From Nonomuraea turcica (GTDB taxonomy: Bacteria > Actinomycetota > Actinomycetes > Streptosporangiales > Streptosporangiaceae), in contig NZ_JAUZQF010000024.1 of assembly GCF_030718205.1 (NCBI RefSeq), positions 62,001 to 126,000 on the forward strand: 64,000 nucleotides of DNA, written 5' to 3'. This document shows, one piece after another, positions 61,877 through 64,000 of this stretch. The stretch's first letter is position 1, and each line of letters begins with the position of its first letter. The notes beneath the pieces are model-generated. The model was not told where the DNA came from, did not search any database, and saw only the letters and a list, made by a program, of their open reading frames with translations. The position numbers and the translations under genes are program-made.

Positions 61877-62185
61877 TTACGCCCCGGGCAGGGCACCCAT
61901 CTCGTTCTCTCCAACCAGACCGTGATCGACCAGTACGTGTTCGAGCGCCGCGAGCCAGTGCTCGTAGTACTGCCAGCTGCCCTGCTCGGCCGTGGGGGCG
62001 GACTCCCATGCGCCGATGGCGGCGATGAGCCGCTGCTGGAATGCGTCCCAGGGGTAGTGGCCGAACTCCGACAGGGCGACGGCGACGCCGAACGCCCGGC
62101 GCTGCCAGTCGGCGTCGAAGGTGGGCGCGTTCATGTCGGTGACGCAGGTTTCGTGCAGGGGTGCGGTGGTGGCGGTGGCCTCCAT
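61877..62185 (-). CDS. nitrile hydratase activator (P14K/NhlE-type self-subunit-swapping chaperone)
   Basis: 102 residues with AGAAAGGGAATCCC upstream. TFDADWQRRAFGVAVALSEF and YPWDAFQQRLIAAIGAWES followed by YYEHWLAALEHVLVDHGL resemble the N-terminal half of the beta subunit, as known for cobalt-type activators that exchange alpha subunits and insert Co(III) while the claw Cys are oxidised. The usual lysine-rich tail is not obvious. It follows alpha after 32 bases. Confidence 0.9.
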   Translation of the reverse strand: MEATATTAPLHETCVTDMNAPTFDADWQRRAFGVAVALSEFGHYPWDAFQQRLIAAIGAWESAPTAEQGSWQYYEHWLAALEHVLVDHGLVGENEMGALPGA

Positions 62186-62217
62186 GGGATTCCCTTTCTC
62201 TGGTGTCCGGGAGCGGC

Positions 62218-62841
62218 TCAGGCGGCGGGTGAAGGAACCTCGGCGATGCCGATCATCGATTCGGTGGTGACCAGGGCGGAGAGTTCCTCCTCGGTCATGC
62301 CGTCGGTTCCGGCGGGCCGCTGCGGAACGACGAACCAGCGAGAATGACCGCTGCTGTCCCACACCCGCAGTTCGACGGACGGGTCGAGGTCCAGGCCGAT
62401 CTCCTTGAGCACCACACGAGGCTCCCGGGCCGCGCGGGCGCGGAAGGTCGGGTCCTTGTACCAGTACGGCGGAAGACCGAGCACGGGCCAGGGGAAGCAG
62501 GAGCACAGGGTGCAGATGACCAGGTTGTGCACGCCGGAGGTGTTGGCCACGGCCTGCAGGTGCTCGCCTTCGGCGCCGTCCATGCCGACGGGCAGGTCGA
62601 GCTCCGCGACGGCGGCCGGCGTGTCCTTGACGAGCCGTTCGGCGAACTCCGGGTCGGTCCAGGCACGGGCGACGATCTTGGCTCCGTTGAGCGGCGTCAT
62701 GTCGGTCTCGAAGTAGCCGAGCACCTTGTCGACGGTCGCGCCGGTGATCACGCCCTTCTCGATGAGCAGGGCCTCCAGCGCCCGGACGCGGGCGGCGCTG
62801 CGGGCTTCGCGGTCTTCGGGGTAACCGAACTGTACGGTCAC
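62218..62841 (-). CDS. nhhA: nitrile hydratase alpha subunit, cobalt type
   Basis: 207 residues from the GTG at 62841, overlapping the beta stop (GTGA). The metal claw is ICTLCSCFPWP with C110, C113, S114 and C115; Thr at 111 indicates the low-spin Co(III) type, where Fe enzymes have Ser. VWDSSGHSRWFVVPQRPAGT is the C-terminal signature. The enzyme hydrates nitriles to amides in the cytoplasm. No amidase or nitrilase gene is in view. Confidence 0.96.
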   Translation of the reverse strand: MTVQFGYPEDREARSAARVRALEALLIEKGVITGATVDKVLGYFETDMTPLNGAKIVARAWTDPEFAERLVKDTPAAVAELDLPVGMDGAEGEHLQAVANTSGVHNLVICTLCSCFPWPVLGLPPYWYKDPTFRARAAREPRVVLKEIGLDLDPSVELRVWDSSGHSRWFVVPQRPAGTDGMTEEELSALVTTESMIGIAEVPSPAA

Positions 62842-63590
62842 TGCTGTTCCTCCGTGGCGGGGGTGAGGTAGGCCTGGTAGAGCTCGCCGTAGAGCACGGC
62901 GCCGGGTTCGGCGAGCTCTCCCCAGATGTCGGTGGGTTCGAAGCGGACGGCGTAGACCGGCATGGGCTCTCCGATGCCATCGGGGCCGGTGGAGCAGAAG
63001 TAGCCGTAGTTGCCCTCGAAGACGCGCTCCACGGTGCCGGTACGGCCGCGCAGATTGCCCGGCAGCCGGGTGTGTTCGGTGGGCGGCACGTCCTTGACGG
63101 TCACCCGGTCGCCGACGGTGAAGGCCGGGGACCCAGCCGGACCCTGGCGGGGGGAGTCGCCCTCGCGCAGGTAGCGGATGACCTGGTCGTCGATGCGTTC
63201 GTCTCCGCCCTCGGGCAGTGCGAGTCCCAGATCCTGGAGGTACTCCGCGGCCTTCGCCTCCAGCTCCTCCGCGGTGATGTAGCCCTGGGAGACGAAGAAC
63301 CCGCTGATGCCGCCGAGCCACTTCTCGTAGTAGCGGTACTGGAAGTAGGCGAAGGGGTGCATCGCCTCGGCGCCCTTGCGCAGGTCCGCCCAGGTCCAGA
63401 CGGAGGAGAAGGCAGTGGGCACGTCCTCGATCGGGTACTGGGGCACGGCGTCGCAGAGGTGGGCGCTCAGGCCCATCATCGCGACGTGGATGCCGAAGAT
63501 GCGCTGCTCCCAGTCCTCGACGAAGACACGGGGTTCGTAGTCGACGGGGCCGAGGTTTTCCAGGCCTCCCAGGTGGTGCTGTAGTTTCAT
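62838..63590 (-). CDS. nhhB: nitrile hydratase beta subunit
   Basis: 250 residues with GGAAGGAC 4 bases before the ATG. MKLQHHLGGLENLGPVDYEP and FEDWEQRIFGIHVAMMGLSA-like N-domain, an internal YYEKWLGGISGF, and a C-terminal SH3-like barrel (FTVGDRVTVKDV, RTGTVERVFEGNYGYF) match the family. The beta arginines hold the oxidised alpha-claw sulfurs. The order beta-alpha-activator is that of cobalt-type operons. Coupled to the upstream membrane gene by ATGA. Confidence 0.95.
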   Translation of the reverse strand: MKLQHHLGGLENLGPVDYEPRVFVEDWEQRIFGIHVAMMGLSAHLCDAVPQYPIEDVPTAFSSVWTWADLRKGAEAMHPFAYFQYRYYEKWLGGISGFFVSQGYITAEELEAKAAEYLQDLGLALPEGGDERIDDQVIRYLREGDSPRQGPAGSPAFTVGDRVTVKDVPPTEHTRLPGNLRGRTGTVERVFEGNYGYFCSTGPDGIGEPMPVYAVRFEPTDIWGELAEPGAVLYGELYQAYLTPATEEQQ

Positions 63591-64000
63591 GACTGTCCTT
63601 CCGGGGTCGGCTCGGCGGCCGGGCGTGCGGTCATCGCGGCTCCCCACCACTCCGAGGCGATGCCGAACACCGCGCCGAGGACCATGGACAACGCCGCGAC
63701 GAGCGCCGGGTTGCTGATGGATGCGGTGGTGATGCCGTGGCCGGTGGCGGCCACCGTGCCCACCGTGGAGGCGAAGCCCCACACGATGGCCGGAATCTTC
63801 GAGAGCAGGGGGAGCTTCGACGCCTGCACCATGGCGGCGCTGCCGACACCCACGGCGACGACGGCGATGGCGGTGCCGCCGCCCAGCGCGTGAATGACCA
63901 GCAGTGTCAGCGAGGCGATGACGATGCCGGTCAGGTTCGAGGCGATCGACCTCACCATGCCGCCGGTGCCGGCTCCGAGGATGAAGAAGGAGGCCCAGGC
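63587..64000 (-). CDS. DUF1097-like membrane protein (5' end outside the window)
   Basis: 137 residues visible, with the frame open to the right edge. Four membrane helices (NLTGIVIASLTLLVIHALGG, TAIAVVAVGVGSAAMVQASK, ALVAALSMVLGAVFGIASEW) separated by small loops resemble DUF1097/YcdZ. The stop overlaps the beta-subunit start (ATGA), so it is co-translated with nitrile hydratase. Such a protein could take up small substrates or act in urea/amide movement, but that is inference. Confidence 0.7.
   Translation of the reverse strand, partial: AWASFFILGAGTGGMVRSIASNLTGIVIASLTLLVIHALGGGTAIAVVAVGVGSAAMVQASKLPLLSKIPAIVWGFASTVGTVAATGHGITTASISNPALVAALSMVLGAVFGIASEWWGAAMTARPAAEPTPEGQS

Noticed and set aside
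1-64000. CRISPR arrays, tRNA, rRNA, integrase or attachment sites
   Set aside because: No regularly spaced direct repeats, cloverleaf-like segments or recombinase motifs were found by eye.

Overview
The window is high-GC actinobacterial DNA. The coding style (many GTG starts, 1-4 nt stop/start overlaps, LAL-type LuxR regulators, ECF sigma factors, MmyB-type XRE regulators and secreted subtilases) fits a filamentous actinomycete such as Streptosporangiales or Streptomycetales; I cannot name the species. Two things dominate: an island of genes that share one metal-type operator motif, roughly 24-40 kb, and an unusually large number of broken gene remnants. I see no intact transposase, integrase, tRNA, rRNA or CRISPR array.

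Layout. 0-3 kb: 3' end of an ECF41-type sigma factor, a Phd-like/pseudo-receiver protein, a NUDIX hydrolase, and an IS701-type remnant that interrupts an alpha/beta hydrolase. 3-13.8 kb: regulator island with two LAL-type LuxR proteins, an XRE/NB-ARC/TPR regulator, two SDR-fold proteins and a UBP-type zinc finger. 14-22.4 kb: TetR/SDR divergon; a LacI-controlled sugar or polyol locus (TIM-barrel isomerase, Gfo/Idh/MocA dehydrogenase, binding lipoprotein) whose ABC permease is cut off after about 40 codons; a TetR gene beside a destroyed SDR; an acyltransferase-3 protein. 22.4-28.8 kb: five coupled transporter genes, an ECF importer (A2-T-S) plus two half-ABC proteins, the composition known from YbtPQ/equibactin-type metallophore uptake. 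29-32.7 kb: a 1230-residue subtilisin-like protease, divergent from that operon. 32.8-40.1 kb: methyltransferase, Fur/Zur-type regulator, CobW protein without a P-loop plus S18 paralogue, His-rich protein, Cys-rich protein, and an operon of five Cys-poor or Cys-free ribosomal proteins (L33-L31-L28-S14-L32), mixed with fragments of metal/siderophore ABC transporters. Six near-identical 17-bp sites, consensus about GAAANNNNTTATCGTT, precede these units, so I read 24-40 kb as one zinc-starvation (Zur-type) regulon.

40-47 kb: MarR gene with a perfect palindrome and a coupled exported protein, TetR/VOC divergon, HTH-MarR fusion regulator divergent from two class-C serine hydrolase genes (the first broken), anti-sigma-like ATPase, CPBP protease. 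47-60 kb: secreted beta-propeller, SDRs, cyclophilin-like lipoprotein, MmyB-type regulator divergent from a Tat-type hydrolase, cysteine desulfurase coupled to a truncated rhodanese, small secreted protein, ECF sigma/anti-sigma pair, methyltransferase. 60.6-64 kb: a cobalt-type nitrile hydratase operon (DUF1097-like membrane protein, beta, alpha, P14K-type activator, NhlF cobalt transporter), continuing past the window end.

Functionally the clearest systems are the metal-starvation block (uptake operon, zinc-free ribosomal proteins that spare zinc, CobW metallochaperone, regulator) and the nitrile hydratase block, where NhlF supplies the Co(III) precursor and the P14K-type protein inserts it into the alpha subunit.
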